Positions 34,215 through 46,741 of a stretch of 64,000 nucleotides of DNA are shown here, piece by piece (within the stretch, counting starts at the first letter, position 1; every line of letters starts with the position of its first letter). A program made the translations under genes and the position numbers. The notes beneath the pieces are model-generated. The model worked only from the letters and a program-made list of their open reading frames with translations. It ran no database searches and was not told the origin of the DNA. The stretch lies in contig CM055747.1 of NCBI GenBank assembly GCA_029465975.1, positions 15,444,647-15,508,646 on the forward strand, written 5' to 3'. This stretch comes from Dallia pectoralis. Its lineage: Eukaryota; Chordata; Actinopteri; Esociformes; Umbridae.

Positions 34215-37047
34215 TAAAGAAACCAGGCTATAGTCATATTGGTCTAGCTTATTGCAATAACATCCAGTTAATTTGCTACCAGGCTATAGTCATATTGGTC
34301 TAGCTTATTGCAATAACATCCAGTTAATTTGCTACCAGGCTATAGTCATATTGGTCTAGCTTATTGCAATAATATCCAGTTAATTTGCTACCAGGCTATA
34401 GTCATATTGGTCTAGCTTATTGCAATAATATCCAGTTAATTTGCTACCAGGCTATAGTCATATTGGTCTAGCTTATTGCAATAATATCCAGTTAATTTGT
34501 TACCAGGCTATAGTCATATTGGTCTAGCTTATTGCAATAATATCCAGTTAATTTGCTACCAGGCTATAGTCATATTGGTCTAGCTTATTGCAATAATATC
34601 CAGTTAATTTGCTACCAGGCTATAGTCATATTGGTCTAGCTTATTGCAATAATATCCAGTTAATTTGCTACCAGGCTATAGTCATATTGGTCTAGCTTAT
34701 TGCAATAATATCCAGTTAATTTGCTACCAGCTATAGTCATATTGGTCTAGCTTATTGCAATAATATCCAGTTCATTTGCTACCAGGCTATAGTCATATTG
34801 GTCTAGCTTATTGCAATAATATCCAGTTAATTTGTTACCAGGCTATAGTCATATTGGTCTAGCTTATTGCAATAATATCCAGTTAATTTGCTACCAGGCT
34901 ATAGTCATATTGGTCTAGCTTATTGCAATAATATCCAGTTAATTTGCTACCAGGCTATAGTCATATTGGTCTAGCTTATTGAAATAATATCCAGTTAATT
35001 TGCTACCAGGCTATAGTCATATTGGTCTAGCTTATTGAAATAATATCCAGTTAATTTGGTACCAGGCTATAGTCATATTGGTCTAGCTTATTGCAATAAT
35101 ATCCAGTTAATTTGCTACCAGGCTATAGTCATATTGGTCTAGCTTATTGCAATAATATCCAGTTAATTTGCTACCAGGCTATAGTCATATTGGTCTAGCT
35201 TATTGCAATAATATCCAGTTAATTTGCTACCAGGCTATAGTCATATTGGTCTAGCTTATGGCAATAATATCCAGTTAATTTGCTACCAGCTATAGTCATA
35301 TTGGTCTAGCTTATTGCAATAATATCCAGTTAATTTGCTACCAGGCATAGTCATATTGGTCTAGCTTATTGCAATAATATCCAGTTAATTTGTTACCAGG
35401 CTATAGTCATATTGGTCTAGCTTATTGCAATAATATCCAGTTAATTTGCTACCAGGCTATAGTCATATTGGTCTAGCTTATTGCAATAATATCCAGTTAA
35501 TTTGCTACCAGGCTATAGTCATATTGGTCTAGCTTATTGAAATAATATCCAGTTAATTTGCTACCAGGCTATAGTCATATTGGTCTAGCTTATTGAAATA
35601 ATATCCAGTTAATTTGGTACCAGGCTATAGTCATATTGGTCTAGCTTATTGCAATAATATCCAGTTAATTTGCTACCAGGCTATAGTCATATTGGTCTAG
35701 CTTATTGCAATAATATCCAGTTAATTTGCTACCAGGCTATAGTCATATTGGTCTAGCTTATTGCAATAATATCCAGTTAATTTGCTACCAGGCTATAGTC
35801 ATATTGGTCTAGCTTATTGCAATAATATCCAGTTAATTTGCTACCAGGCTATAGTCATATTGGTCTAGCTTATTGAAATAATATCCAGTTAATTTGCTAC
35901 CAGGCTATAGTCATATTGGTCTAGCTTACTGCAATAATATCCAGTTAATTTGTTACCAGGCTATAGTCATATTGGTCTAGCTTATTGCAATAATATCCAG
36001 TTAATTTGCTACCAGGCTATAGTCATATTGGTCTAGCTTATTGCAATAATATCCAGTTAATTTGCTACCAGGCTATAGTCATATTGGTCTAGCTTATTGC
36101 AATAATATCCAGTTAATTTGCTACCAGGCTATAGTCATATTGGTCTAGCTTATTGCAATAATATCCAGTTAATTTGCTACCAGGCTATAGTCATATTGGT
36201 CTAGCTTATTGCAATAATATCCAGTTAATTTGCTACCAGGCTATAGTCATATTGGTCTAGCTTATTGCAATAATATCCAATTAATTTGCTACCAGGCTAT
36301 AGTCATATTGGTCTAGCTTATTGCAATAATATCCAATTAATTTGCTACCAGGCTATAGTCATATTGGTCTAGCTTATTGCAATAATATCCAGTTAATTTG
36401 CTACCAGGCTATAGTCATATTGGTCTAGCTTATTGCAATAATATCCAATTAATTTGCTACCAGGCTATAGTCATATTGGTCTAGCTTATTGCAATAATAT
36501 CCAATTAATTTGCTACCAGGCTAGTCATATTGGTCTAGCTTATTGCAATAATATCCAGTTAATTTGCTACCAGGCTATAGTCATATTGGTCTAGCTTATT
36601 GCAATAATATCCAGTTAATTTGCTACCAGGCTATAGTCATATTGGTCTAGCTTATTGCAATAATATCCAGTTAATTTGCTACCAGGCTATAGTCATATTG
36701 GTCTAGCTTATTGCAATAACATCCAGTTAATTTGCTACCAGGCTATAGTCATATTGGTCTAGCTTATTGCAATAACATCCAGTTAATTTGCTACCAGGCT
36801 ATAGTCATATTGGTCTAGCTTATTGCAATAACATCCAGTTAATTTGCTACCAGGCTATAGTCATATTGGTCTAGCTTATTGCAATAACATCCAGTTAATT
36901 TGCTACCAGGCTATAGTCATATTGGTCTAGCTTATTGCAATAATATCCAGTTAATTTGCTACCAGGCTATAGTCATATTGGTCTAGCTTATTGCAATAAT
37001 ATCCAGTTAATTTGCTACCAGGCTATAGTCATATTGGTCTAGCTTAT
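34215..37047. repeat. 56-bp minisatellite downstream of SAT1
   Basis: About 50 copies of a 56-bp unit containing AGGCTATAGTCATATTGGTC and TTGCAATAATATCCAG. Sequence is highly homogeneous. Variants (AACATCC, TTGAAAT, TTTGTTACC) occur in repeated order, for example 34490-35060 against 35380-35630. Confidence 0.95.
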
Positions 37048-37605
37048 CCCATTTGAGGGTTGTGTGTTTATCATGTAAATAAACCCCACCCCATATGACT
37101 GAGTGGGTTGGTTTGATTTGTCTAGGATTATAACTTGTCAGAATGACCGGCTCTAATGTTCAAAACAGCAACTGTATTCCTGCCTACATCTATTTTATAT
37201 AGGAACCTTTTAAAAGGCTGTTGTTGTTTTGTCTTACAGCAGCCACTCAAGGTCAGACGTTCTAAGGGGCGTTCCATAAACGAGAAACCAAAAGAAGAAC
37301 CATGCTCTTAATGTGGTATTAAAATGGAACATACAATAATACACCAGCATGTTTGTCAAGTTTATACGTCAAAGTCTAGAAAATGACAACAGGCTCAGAA
37401 GTGGGTGTGTTTACTGATGTACATACATGTGTATTCAAAAGCGTTATGTCTTACCCAGTAAACACACTGACCTTTGACTGCCAGTAATTTTGAGATAATT
37501 AGCTAAATGACATGATGTGTTAATGCCAGCTAACAAATACATCTACTCCCGAATCTATCATGTATCCACTGATATATGCTGACATTCAGCGTGTGTATGT
37601 GTGTG
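37048..37605. other. Intergenic single-copy sequence between SAT1 and APOO
   Basis: No gene or transposon recognised. Confidence 0.6.
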
Positions 37606-38585
37606 CTCTCTGGGTTGTCCTGTAAAAGACACTAGCCTGGGTTGTCCTGTAAAACACACTAGCCTGGGTTGTCCCATAAAACACACTAGCCTGGGTTGTC
37701 CTGTAAAACACACTAGCCTGGGTTGTCCTGTAAAACACACTAGCCTGGGTTGTCCTGTAAAACACACTAGCCTGGGTTGTCCCGTAAAACACACTAGCCT
37801 GGGTTGTCCCGTAAAACACACTAGCCTGGGTTGTCCCGTAAAACACACTAGCCTGGGTTGTCCCGTAAAACACACTAGCCTGGGTTGTCCTGTAAAACAC
37901 ACTAGCCTGGGTTGTCCCGTAAAACACACTAGCCTGGGTTGTCCTGTAAAAGACACTAGCCTGGGTTGTCCTGTAAAACACACTAGCCTGGGTTGTCCTG
38001 TAAAACACACTAGCCTGGGTTGTCCTGTAAAACACACTAGCCTGGGTTGTCCCGTAAAACACACTAGCCTGGGTTGTCCCGTAAAACACACTAGCCTGGG
38101 TTGTCCCGTAAAACACACTAGCCTGGGTTGTCCCGTAAAACACACTAGCCTGGGTTGTCCCGTAAAACACACTAGCCTGGGTTGTCCTGTAAAACACCCT
38201 AGCCTGGGTTGTCCCGTAAAACACACTAGCCTGGGTTGTCCTGTAAAACACACTAGCCTGGGTTGTCCTGTAAAACACACTAGCCTGGGTTGTCCTGTAA
38301 AACACCCTAGCCTGGGTTGTCCTGTAAAACACCCTAGCCTGGGTTGTCCCGTAAAACACACTAGCCTGGGTTGTCCTGTAAAACACACTAGCCTGGGTTG
38401 TCCCGTAAAACACACTAGCCTGGGTTGTCCCGTAAAACACACTAGCCTGGGTTGTCCCATAAAACACACTAGCCTGGGTTGTCCCGTAAAACACACTAGC
38501 CTGGGTTGTCCTGTAAAACACACTAGCCTGGGTTGTCCCATAAAACACACTAGCCTGGGTTGTCCTGTAAAACACACTAGCCTGA
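37606..38585. repeat. 27-bp minisatellite
   Basis: About 36 copies of CCTGGGTTGTCCYGTAAAAC plus ACACTAG. C/T variants at one site and occasional CCATAAA or CACCCT units occur. Open in several frames but not coding. Confidence 0.95.
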
Positions 38586-39040
38586 CCACTATAAATGCAA
38601 TAACTCAACCGTTTTCAGCCTTCAGTGTTACTTTGAACGTCATGCTTGTAAATAAAGATTTTATTTAGGTTTACATAAATACATAAAAAAATCCCCAAAA
38701 GTCTAACCATATGAAATACATGCAGTTTAAACCTAGGGTTAGGGTTAGAGTTGGACTAACCCTAACCCGCCCCATCCAGGCTAACATAAGGCAAGTCATG
38801 AGACAGTAGCCAAACAGGAACGTGTCTAAACATGACCTACAGTGGCATTAAATAGGAGGGACTTATTTTACACGGTGACCCGATAATGTGGTGTGCCATC
38901 AAGATCCTAGTATCACAGCATCGCTGAAAAGAGGAAGTACACTGTTAAACTTTGTATCTGCAAGGACATGTTAGCATGTTAGCATAGGCACTTAATATGC
39001 TGGTCTAAACACCACTATCAAGGATTTGTAATCCGAACCA
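38586..39040. other. Intergenic sequence with a short telomere-like inverted repeat
   Basis: Single-copy sequence. At 38733-38769 CTAGGGTTAGGGTTAGAG is followed after a few bases by ACTAACCCTAACCCG, a small hairpin of telomere-type repeats. Nothing else is recognised. Confidence 0.6.
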
Positions 39041-39043
39041 CAA

Positions 39044-39049
39044 TTTATT
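39044..39049 (-). terminator. apoo: APOO polyadenylation signal (AATAAA)
   Basis: Minus-strand AATAAA 106 nt past the APOO stop codon, in single-copy sequence. Confidence 0.55.
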
Positions 39050-39154
39050 TGACATATTTTACATCATAACTGCAGGGAAAACGTTATCAAAGTGATGGGC
39101 ATTGGAAAACAAGTAATGTGCGAAGAATGTTACAATTATTAGTACCTTCTGTGA

Positions 39155-42100
39155 TCAGGATTTGATCTCCTCAGCTGCGCGTTTTTCCTCTGGGCTCTTT
39201 TCCTCCGGTTTCTGTTTTTTCACTGTCTGTAAAAGGATTTGTGAGAAGAAGCATTTCAGACAAGCGGGTTATAAATGACACCCACAGAACCACCCAGAAC
39301 CCTGTCCATCCAGTTTACCTGACCAGATGAGCTCACCTGGTTATAAATGGTGCACACAGAACCACACAGAACCACCCAGAACCCTGTCCATCCAGTTTAC
39401 CTGACCAGATGAGCTCACCTGGTTATAAATGGTGCACACAGAACCACACAGAACCACCCAGAACCCTGTCCATCCAGTTTACCTGACCAGATGAGCTAAC
39501 CTGGTTATAAATGGTGCACACAGAACCACACAGAACCACCCAGAACCCTGTCCATCCAGTCTACCTGACCAGGTGAGCTCACCTTCCCCTGCGCTGGTGC
39601 AGTGGTGGACTTAAAAACATTCTCAACGCTGACGTATCCCCGGAGAGCAAAATCATACAACGAGTCTCCCGTGTTCTGTGGAGAGCAAGGACAGAAAAAC
39701 ATGGCTGTAACAACAACATGTTAAGAAGCGTCCATGTGGGGATGACATGAGCAACCTGACACACTATTGTGTGTGTGTGTGTGTGTGTCAGAACATGCAG
39801 GGGGAGATATGGCCGGGCCAGGCACCATGGCGATGGACGCAGCCTGCTTTGGGTAGTACATGGAGTACCCTACAGCCATTAGACCGGTGGGGTAGAACAG
39901 CTTCTTCACTCTGGAACCTGAGAGACATCAGAGAAAACTATTATTAGTCAAATGGAGACCAATGGAAAATAGGCAACAGGAAGCCAAAGGGAAAACAGGA
40001 AGCGTCTGTAGGTTTGAGGTTGGTCCTCGGGTCGGTACAGTCTGTAGGTTTGAGGTTGGTCCTCGGGTCGGTACAGTCTGTAGGTTTGAGATTGGTCCTC
40101 GGGTCGGTACAGTCTGTAGGTTTGAGATTGGTCCTCGGGTCGGTACAGTCTGTAGGTTTGAGGTTGGTCCTCGGGTCGGTACAGTCTGTAGGTTTGAGGT
40201 TGGTCCTCGGGTCGGTACAGTCTGTAGGTTTGAGGTTGGTCCTCGGGTCGGTACAGTCTGTAGGTTTGAGGTTGGTCCTCGGGTCGGTACAGTCTGTAGG
40301 TTTGAGATTGGTCCTCGGGTCGGTACAGTCTGTAGGTTTGAGGTTGGTCCTCGGGTCGGTACAGTCTGTAGGTTTGAGATTGGTCCTCGGGTCGGTACAG
40401 TCTGTAGGTTTGAGGTTGGTCCTCGGGTCGGTACAGTCTGTAGGTTTGAGATTGGTCCTCAGGATTTAGATTTACCTCTTGCAAAAAAGAGTCCAAGGAT
40501 ACCAGCAAATCCAATGACCCCTGCTCGGGGGTAGAACTCAGCGGGAGGATTTTGTAGGAATGTGAAGGTCTCTGGAAAACAAAGTAACTCTGTGCCAAAC
40601 TGAAACTGATTTGTACAAATAGTTACACTGTGAATTACAGTGTGTATGAATAATGTGCATCACAGGATGTGTTCTCTTACCAGTTCCTAACTGGCAGACA
40701 CCCTCCACCTTGGTGTTCACCTTTCCAATGGCACCCTGAATAAGGGAGAAGAACCACACAGTAAATATGTTCAAACATCAGCTAATATCAGCTAAACCCA
40801 CCCTGAATAAGGGAGAACCACACAGTAAATATGTTCAAACATCAGCTAATATCAGCTAAACCCACCCTGAATGAGAGAGAACCACACAGTAAATATGTTC
40901 AAACATCAGCTAATATCAGCTAAACCCACCCTGAATGAGGGAGAACCACACAGTAAATATGTTCAAACATCAGCTAATATCAGCCTAAACCCACCCTGAA
41001 TGAGAGAACCACACAGTAAATATGTTCAAACATCAGCTAATATCAACCTAAACCCACCCTGAATGAGGGAGAACCACACAGTAAATATGTTCAAACATCA
41101 GCTAATATCAACCTAAACCCACCCTGAATGAGAGAGAACCACACAGTAAATATGTTCAAACATCAGCTAATATCAGCTAAACCCACCCTGAATGAGAGAG
41201 ACCCACACAGTAAATATGTTCAAACATCAGCTAATATCAGCTAAACCCACCCTGAATGAGAGAGAACCACACAGTAAATATGTTCAAACATCAGCTAATA
41301 TCAGCTAAACCCACCCTGAATGAGGGAGAACCACACAGTAAATATGTTCAAACATCAGCTAATATCAACCTAAACCCACCCTGAATGAGAGAGAACCACA
41401 CAGTAAATATGTTCAAACATCAGCTAATATCAGCTAAACCCACCCTGAATGAGAGAGAACCACACAGTAAATATGTTCAAACATCAGCTAATATCAGCTA
41501 AACCCACCCTGAATGAGAGAGAACCACACAGTAAATATGTTCAAACATCAGCTAATATCAGCTAAACCCACCCTGAATGAGAGAGAACCAAACAGTAAAT
41601 ATGTTCAAACATCAGCTAATATCAACCTAAACCCACCCTGAATGAGGGAGAACCACACAGTAAATATGTTCAAACATCAGCTAATATCAGCTAAACCCAC
41701 CCTGAATGAGAGAGAACCACACAGTAAATATGTTCAAACATCAGCTAATATCAGCTAAACCCACCCTGAATGAGAGAGAACCACACAGTAAATATGTTCA
41801 AAAATCAGCTAATATCAGCTAAACCCACCCTGAATGAGAGAGAACCACACAGTAAATATGTTCAAACATCAGCTAATATCAGCTAAACCCACCCTGAATG
41901 AGAGAGAACCACACAGTAAATATGTTCAAACATCAGCTAATATCAGCTAAACCCACCCTGAATGAGAGAGAACCACACAGTAAATATGTTCAAACATCAG
42001 CTAATATCAGCTAAACCCACCCTGAATGAGAGAGAACCAAACAGTAAATATGTTCAAACATCAGCTAATATCAACCTAAACCCACCCTGAATGAGGGAGA

Positions 42101-45100
42101 ACCACACAGTAAATATGTTCAAACATCAGCTAATATCAACCTAAACCCACCCTGAATGAGGGAGAACCACACAGTAAATATGTTCAAACATCAGCTAATA
42201 TCAGCTAAACCCACCCTGAATGAGAGAGAACCACACAGTAAATATGTTCAAACATCAGCTAATATCAGCTAAACCCACCCTGAATGAGAGAGAACCACAC
42301 AGTAAATATGTTCAAACATCAGCTAATATCAACTAAACCCACCCTGAATGAGAGAGAACCACACAGTAAATATGTTCAAACATCAGCTAATATCAACCTA
42401 AACCCACCCTGAATGAGGGAGAACCACACAGTAAATATGTTCAAACATCAGCTAATATCAGCTAAACCCACCCTGAATGAGAGAGAACCACACAGTAAAT
42501 ATGTTCAAACATCAGCTAATATCAGCTAAACCCACCCTGAATGAGAGAGAACCACACAGTAAATATGTTCAAACATCAGCTAATATCAGCTAAACCCACC
42601 CTGAATGAGAGAGAACCACTGTCACGATTGGTGTGGTGGCGTTGCTACACGGACATATTTCGGTGATGCACTTCCTTGTTTCACTTCCGTGTTTACGTTT
42701 GTCTCACGGCTGTTTGCACTTATAATCAATGGGATATAAGAGGGTCGCGAGCAGTGCACTCATTGCTTCGCATTGTTACATGTCACATTGTTTGTAGAGG
42801 TGAGTGTTTTTGTAACACGTTAGAATTGTTGTTTGAAGGTGCTTGTTTTAAGTCGCTATATGCGCATTTTCCTTTCATTCGACCAGTACGTGTTTTTGTC
42901 GCCGTTTACGGTTTGTTTTGAGTTTGCGTCTTTAAATAAACCTGACCCAAACGGATACATTGGCTCTGCACCTGGCTTCATCCACACTACACCCGACGAG
43001 TCGTGACAACCACACAGTAAATATGTTCAAACATCAGCTAATATCAGCTAAACCCACATCTAGACAGACAATCAACAATAGATAAATGCTTCGTTTGAAT
43101 TCTTCCAGAATAAGTTGACATTTAACACTCATATAACAGGATAATTCAGTGTTTCACAGTAAATATGATCTGGGTAGTCATTAGCTTAACTTTACGGAGG
43201 TAAAAGCATTTCAGTAGTTTGTCTAGGGGTTTGTAATACTGGTAGTATAACTAGGACTTGGACTGCTATGTCATTACCCTCATGAGGTTCTGTTTGGCTA
43301 CAATGAGAACGACTGGATCTTTATTTACCCCACAACAAAGTAGTCTTCTTAGTACCAGTCAGATTTAGCTGACATTCCAGTCCTTGTGATTGTGATGTCC
43401 TACTGGTCAGAGTTTAGTAAACCACATGTCAACCTGTCATTGTGCCCTTGATCTTAGCGTCTCATATAGGATAAAAACATCTGCTAAATTATTATGGAAA
43501 GGAAGTAGCATAGGAAGAAATATTCAGATTGACCAATTTTTACATTTTTCGGTCAAGTTTTACAGAGGTGAAAGTAAGCCGAGGCCTATTTATCCACATA
43601 ACAGTTATGTTATGTGTAGTGTGCAATAAAGAAGTCAAATCAGAAATGTTTTATCTGAATGTCAGACAATCACTGCTTCAAACATTCACTTCAATTTGAT
43701 GAATAGAAATGGAACATTTGATGAGTGGCATTAAAAAAAGCCATACGTGTATCTTAAATTGACGTTTCATTGGAATGTACGTATGTCTTTTGCTGGGACA
43801 CTCGTTTGGATTGTAACAATGTTTACATATATACCGGCTATACTTTCACCCCGGGTTAAACTGTTTAAATCCAAACCTGTTCTGTCACCCAGGACAACAT
43901 CTTGTGTATCCATGACACATTGTGAAGACATTCTGCACATGAGAAACAACGACTGAAGTCCTTTATGTTAATGAGCTGCTTATCACCTGACTGAATGAGC
44001 CAATGGGACGGAGGTGAGTTGAGTGACATTCAGGGACAAAAAAAGCTTCTAGGACAGAAACGAAACAGACGGCCACAGCAGAAATGGCGGTTGGATCTCA
44101 AAAAAACAAGAAGTAGCGTGATCTATCGCTTAAGCTTAACTATTACGCGGCTACATTTCAGTTTCCCTCAGTGAGTTTCTAACAGCTGATGCGTGTGTGG
44201 CCATTGGAAAGTACCTGCACATTCTCCACTGCAGAATGCCTGGTTTGCTGAAAGGAGAGCAAATCATTGGTGTGATCACCGAGGCAGAAGCAGAGCAATA
44301 TACCGTAATCACCACTAATAATTATACAATCATTAGGAAGACAATCTTTACAACAAATAATTATCTATTGCGGCATTGGAATTGCAGTGAAGGTTTATTG
44401 GTCAATTGGAAAACTGTACAGATTTGAGCCAGTAGGCATAAAGTTATGCCAGGGCATCACTGTTAATACTCTGAGAAATTAAAATGATTCATATAAGATT
44501 TACGTAATAGTTACTGGAATTTATTCAGGGCAATAATCGTATATTACAATTTAAATTAGTGCTGAATCAAAGGTTCCGTGCATTAATTGGTATACCATAT
44601 ACCATGGCGTCAAACCGAAAAAACAACATGCATTGAAAATGATGGAAAAGCAGATAGGATGAAAATGTAAAGCAGTGCAAAAACATCTGACATTCCAGTG
44701 GCCATGTGGAATTCTATTGTGTTCATGCAGTGAAAAGGGGTTTCCGTCATGAGTCTGGAGTTACCCATCTCTGTCCTAGGTCCAAATGGAGGAAAGAATA
44801 TCCGTCACTCAGGCAGTGGGTATGGGGTTGTCAATATACCTGACACCATGTACTGTAGGGCTCCGTCAGTTTCCTTAGATTGGTAACACTTTGCTCCAAG
44901 TGGCCTATCTCTGGTTCCACGTAGCGGAACTTCGACTGAGGTACTGTGTAGAGAGAGAGCTGTAATGACATTATATATTAGAGAGCTGTAATGATATTAT
45001 ACGCAAGCCATTAACCCATCCCAGTGTGAGTGTGGGGTTGACACATGCTGTAAAACACTTGGGAATGTGTGATTCTGTGCCCAATACCTCATCTGTGTTT

Positions 45101-46469
45101 ACAATGTCATCTGGCTTGTCCTCTGTGGCAGCAAACACAGCACCTGACATCAAGCTGAGAGCTCCAGGCACAGCCATCACCCCCACTACCTGATGGGAAA
45201 CACGCAGTGACCGAAATATCAACTACTATTATATCAGCCCCTTCCCTTAACACACAGATAGTAACAATGTTATTCACTTTAGTCTGTCTACCTATAGACT
45301 ATAATGGTTAGGCATGCAAACACACATCACAGTTTGGAATAAACACACTTTGATATGCGCACACACACACACTGTGAGTGTGTATGATTGTGTGTGTATA
45401 TCAACTTTCCATAGATTGTTCTTTATTTCTGAGTCAATGATTAACATGTACCAGTATAATAATACACAGTGGATCATACTTCAGTCTCATGGAAAGGTGA
45501 AAGTGGACACAGTTTAGATTATTTGAATATAAAGTACATATAACTTCATACATCCCAAATGTTTGGCTAACAGTTGATGTTTTGCATCGAAGACCTAAAA
45601 ACTTCTCTTTTTTAAAGGTGTGACGATCTGAATTTGAAAGTCTGGCTGGAATTCAGCAGTTTGTGGGAGCTTTGGTGTTCTTTGAATGGCTATTGTCTGT
45701 CTAACTTGTTCTACTCATGTCCCATGCCATAGCGAGTTAGTCATGAGTTATGCAAGTCATGTGAGTCATTCTGGGGTGACAGTCAGTTTAGCCATCATCA
45801 TGGAGTAAAATCAAGGAAATGTTTGCAAGGAGACGGGCAACCAGGCTATGTCAGCCAGGCCATTACCTAGTTCCTCCCGTTTCAAATACACATACATGAA
45901 TCGATTTGGTAGGTGAAATGGATCTAGATGTTTCCCTAAAAGAAGTAAACCTATGGTGCGATTCCATAATAGATATAAACCAGTGTTTACGGGGACGTTT
46001 CATATTTCAAGCCGTCAATACACACCAGCAGAAACCCAGGGGAGTAGAAGATAAGGCTCAAAGTTGTATTGGGAGTATTGTGACACCCTGTCTGACAGAA
46101 GATTAGTGGCGCCATCTAGTGTCAATAAAGTGTATTGTTAAAACCATTAAGGGCATGTGACAGTATTGACAGTATAATGTTTTTCTAGTTGTATACTGCA
46201 CACTGTATAATAAATGCCAAAACATATTATTTATATGAATATGTAGTGTTTAACCCATTTCAGGTCAGTAAATGCCCTTGATAGTGTGACTCTGTCCCTG
46301 GTGCGTCACCCGGACAGCGTGCTGCCTTAAAGTTTCTCTATTCAATTAAAACAGTAAAATTAACTAAACATGACAATAAATCAATGTGAACTAAATATTA
46401 TATTGTTTAATCTGCATTATTTTGTTGTCATTAAGTAGTGAATAAAGTTAATATTCTCACCTTGTACAT
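39155..46469 (-). CDS. apoo: Apolipoprotein O / MICOS complex subunit MIC26 (complete, 8 coding exons)
   Basis: Inner-membrane subunit of MICOS, needed for cristae junctions. Exons are 46469-46461 (MYK), 45189-45088, 44959-44840, 40735-40681, 40571-40476, 39917-39826, 39675-39583 and 39226-39155, closing to 212 residues (human 198). Family landmarks are DELSLYTVPQSKFRYVEP, TEPYSTWCQ, FYPRAGVIGFAGILGLFFAR (first membrane segment, about 112-125) and KKLFYPTGLMAVGYSMYYP (second), then SLYDFALRGYVSVENVFKS. GFAG and ARGS fit APOO better than APOOL. The acceptor at 44959/44960 was preferred over the one 16 nt downstream because it restores LSLYTV. The exon 6 donor (ATG|GTGCCT) is weak. The tail is charged (KKQKPEEKSPEEKR). 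The gene is head-to-head with CXorf58, 273 nt between start codons. Confidence 0.94.
39285..39582 (-). repeat. 77-bp repeat including the APOO exon 7 5' splice site
   Basis: About four copies. On the minus strand each has CAG|GTGAGCTCATCTGGTC, matching the true donor GAAG|GTGAGCTCACCTGGTC at 39583/39582. Confidence 0.9.
39995..40462 (-). repeat. 36-bp minisatellite immediately after the APOO exon 5 donor
   Basis: Thirteen copies of a unit with CGAGGACCAACCTCAAACC (minus strand). It starts about 13 nt into the intron, right after GTAAATCTAAATC. The unit ends CCTACAG, an acceptor-like string, in every copy. The GT itself is not copied. Confidence 0.93.
40736..43061 (-). repeat. 64-bp minisatellite duplicating the APOO exon 4 3' splice site
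   Basis: About 30 copies, interrupted by an LTR at 42620-43008. On the minus strand each unit contains TACTGTGTGGTTCTC, then TCTCATTCAG|GGTGGG. The true acceptor is CCCTTATTCAG|GGTGCC at 40735, so the polypyrimidine tract, AG and first exonic bases are copied. Confidence 0.94.
42620..43008 (+). mobile_element. Solo LTR (389 bp) inserted inside the APOO intron array
   Basis: The element starts TGTCACGA and ends TCGTGACA, perfect inverted ends of the TG...CA type. It is flanked by the 5-bp duplication ACCAC (42615-42619 and 43009-43013), which exactly splits one array unit. It holds a TATA-like GATATAAG near 42735 and AATAAA near 42936, as expected of an LTR. No internal retroelement sequence is present. 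Family (Gypsy, BEL or ERV) is not assigned, and orientation is inferred from AATAAA. Confidence 0.85.
43062..44839 (-). other. apoo: APOO intron 3, single-copy part
   Basis: AT-rich unique intronic sequence. Several short open frames (for example 44197-44427) show no family resemblance. No RNA gene was recognised. Confidence 0.6.
45190..46460 (-). other. apoo: APOO intron 1
   Basis: Single-copy intron with a short (CA)n near 45360. Nothing else can be supported. Confidence 0.6.
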
Positions 46470-46741
46470 GATCTTAGTATCCTACCGAACCAATCCTAAA
46501 GCAGCGCACCTACGGTGTCCGAGAGGGGACGCAAAGCCGTATTCCAATTCAAACTGGGACGCAAAGCCGTATTCCAATTCGATCTAATATTTCACTCAGC
46601 TCATCATGGTAATGTCCTAGCCTGCTATTCCCGTAGGCTAATTGCTTTCTTGATAATTACTTGATAATAATTTATTCACACATCTAATAAAATGATTTAT
46701 GATACATTATGTTTATTTGCCATGCTCTTAGAAGCACTGTG
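46470..46741. promoter_or_regulatory. Shared divergent promoter of APOO and CXorf58
   Basis: The two start codons lie 273 nt apart in opposite directions, the same arrangement as in human. It contains two direct copies of GGGACGCAAAGCCGTATTCC about 25 nt apart (46530-46580). No TATA box is assigned. Confidence 0.6.

Noticed and set aside
33757..38585. Regularly spaced repeats that might suggest a CRISPR-like array
   Set aside because: Units are contiguous head-to-tail with no unique spacers, and the genome is vertebrate.
37558..38668. Long open frames on both strands (LVCFTGQPR, SLGCPVKHT)
   Set aside because: A 27-bp minisatellite whose length is divisible by three. No start, domain or splice support.
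44079..44427. Possible processed pseudogene starting ATGGCGGTTGG, and a 76-codon frame
   Set aside because: The similarity stops after a few codons and no known protein is recognised.
44944..44958. APOO exon 3 acceptor at ACACAG, 16 nt inside the chosen exon
   Set aside because: It would break the frame with exon 2 and lose the conserved LSLYTV; the CATTACAG acceptor at 44960-44962 fits both.
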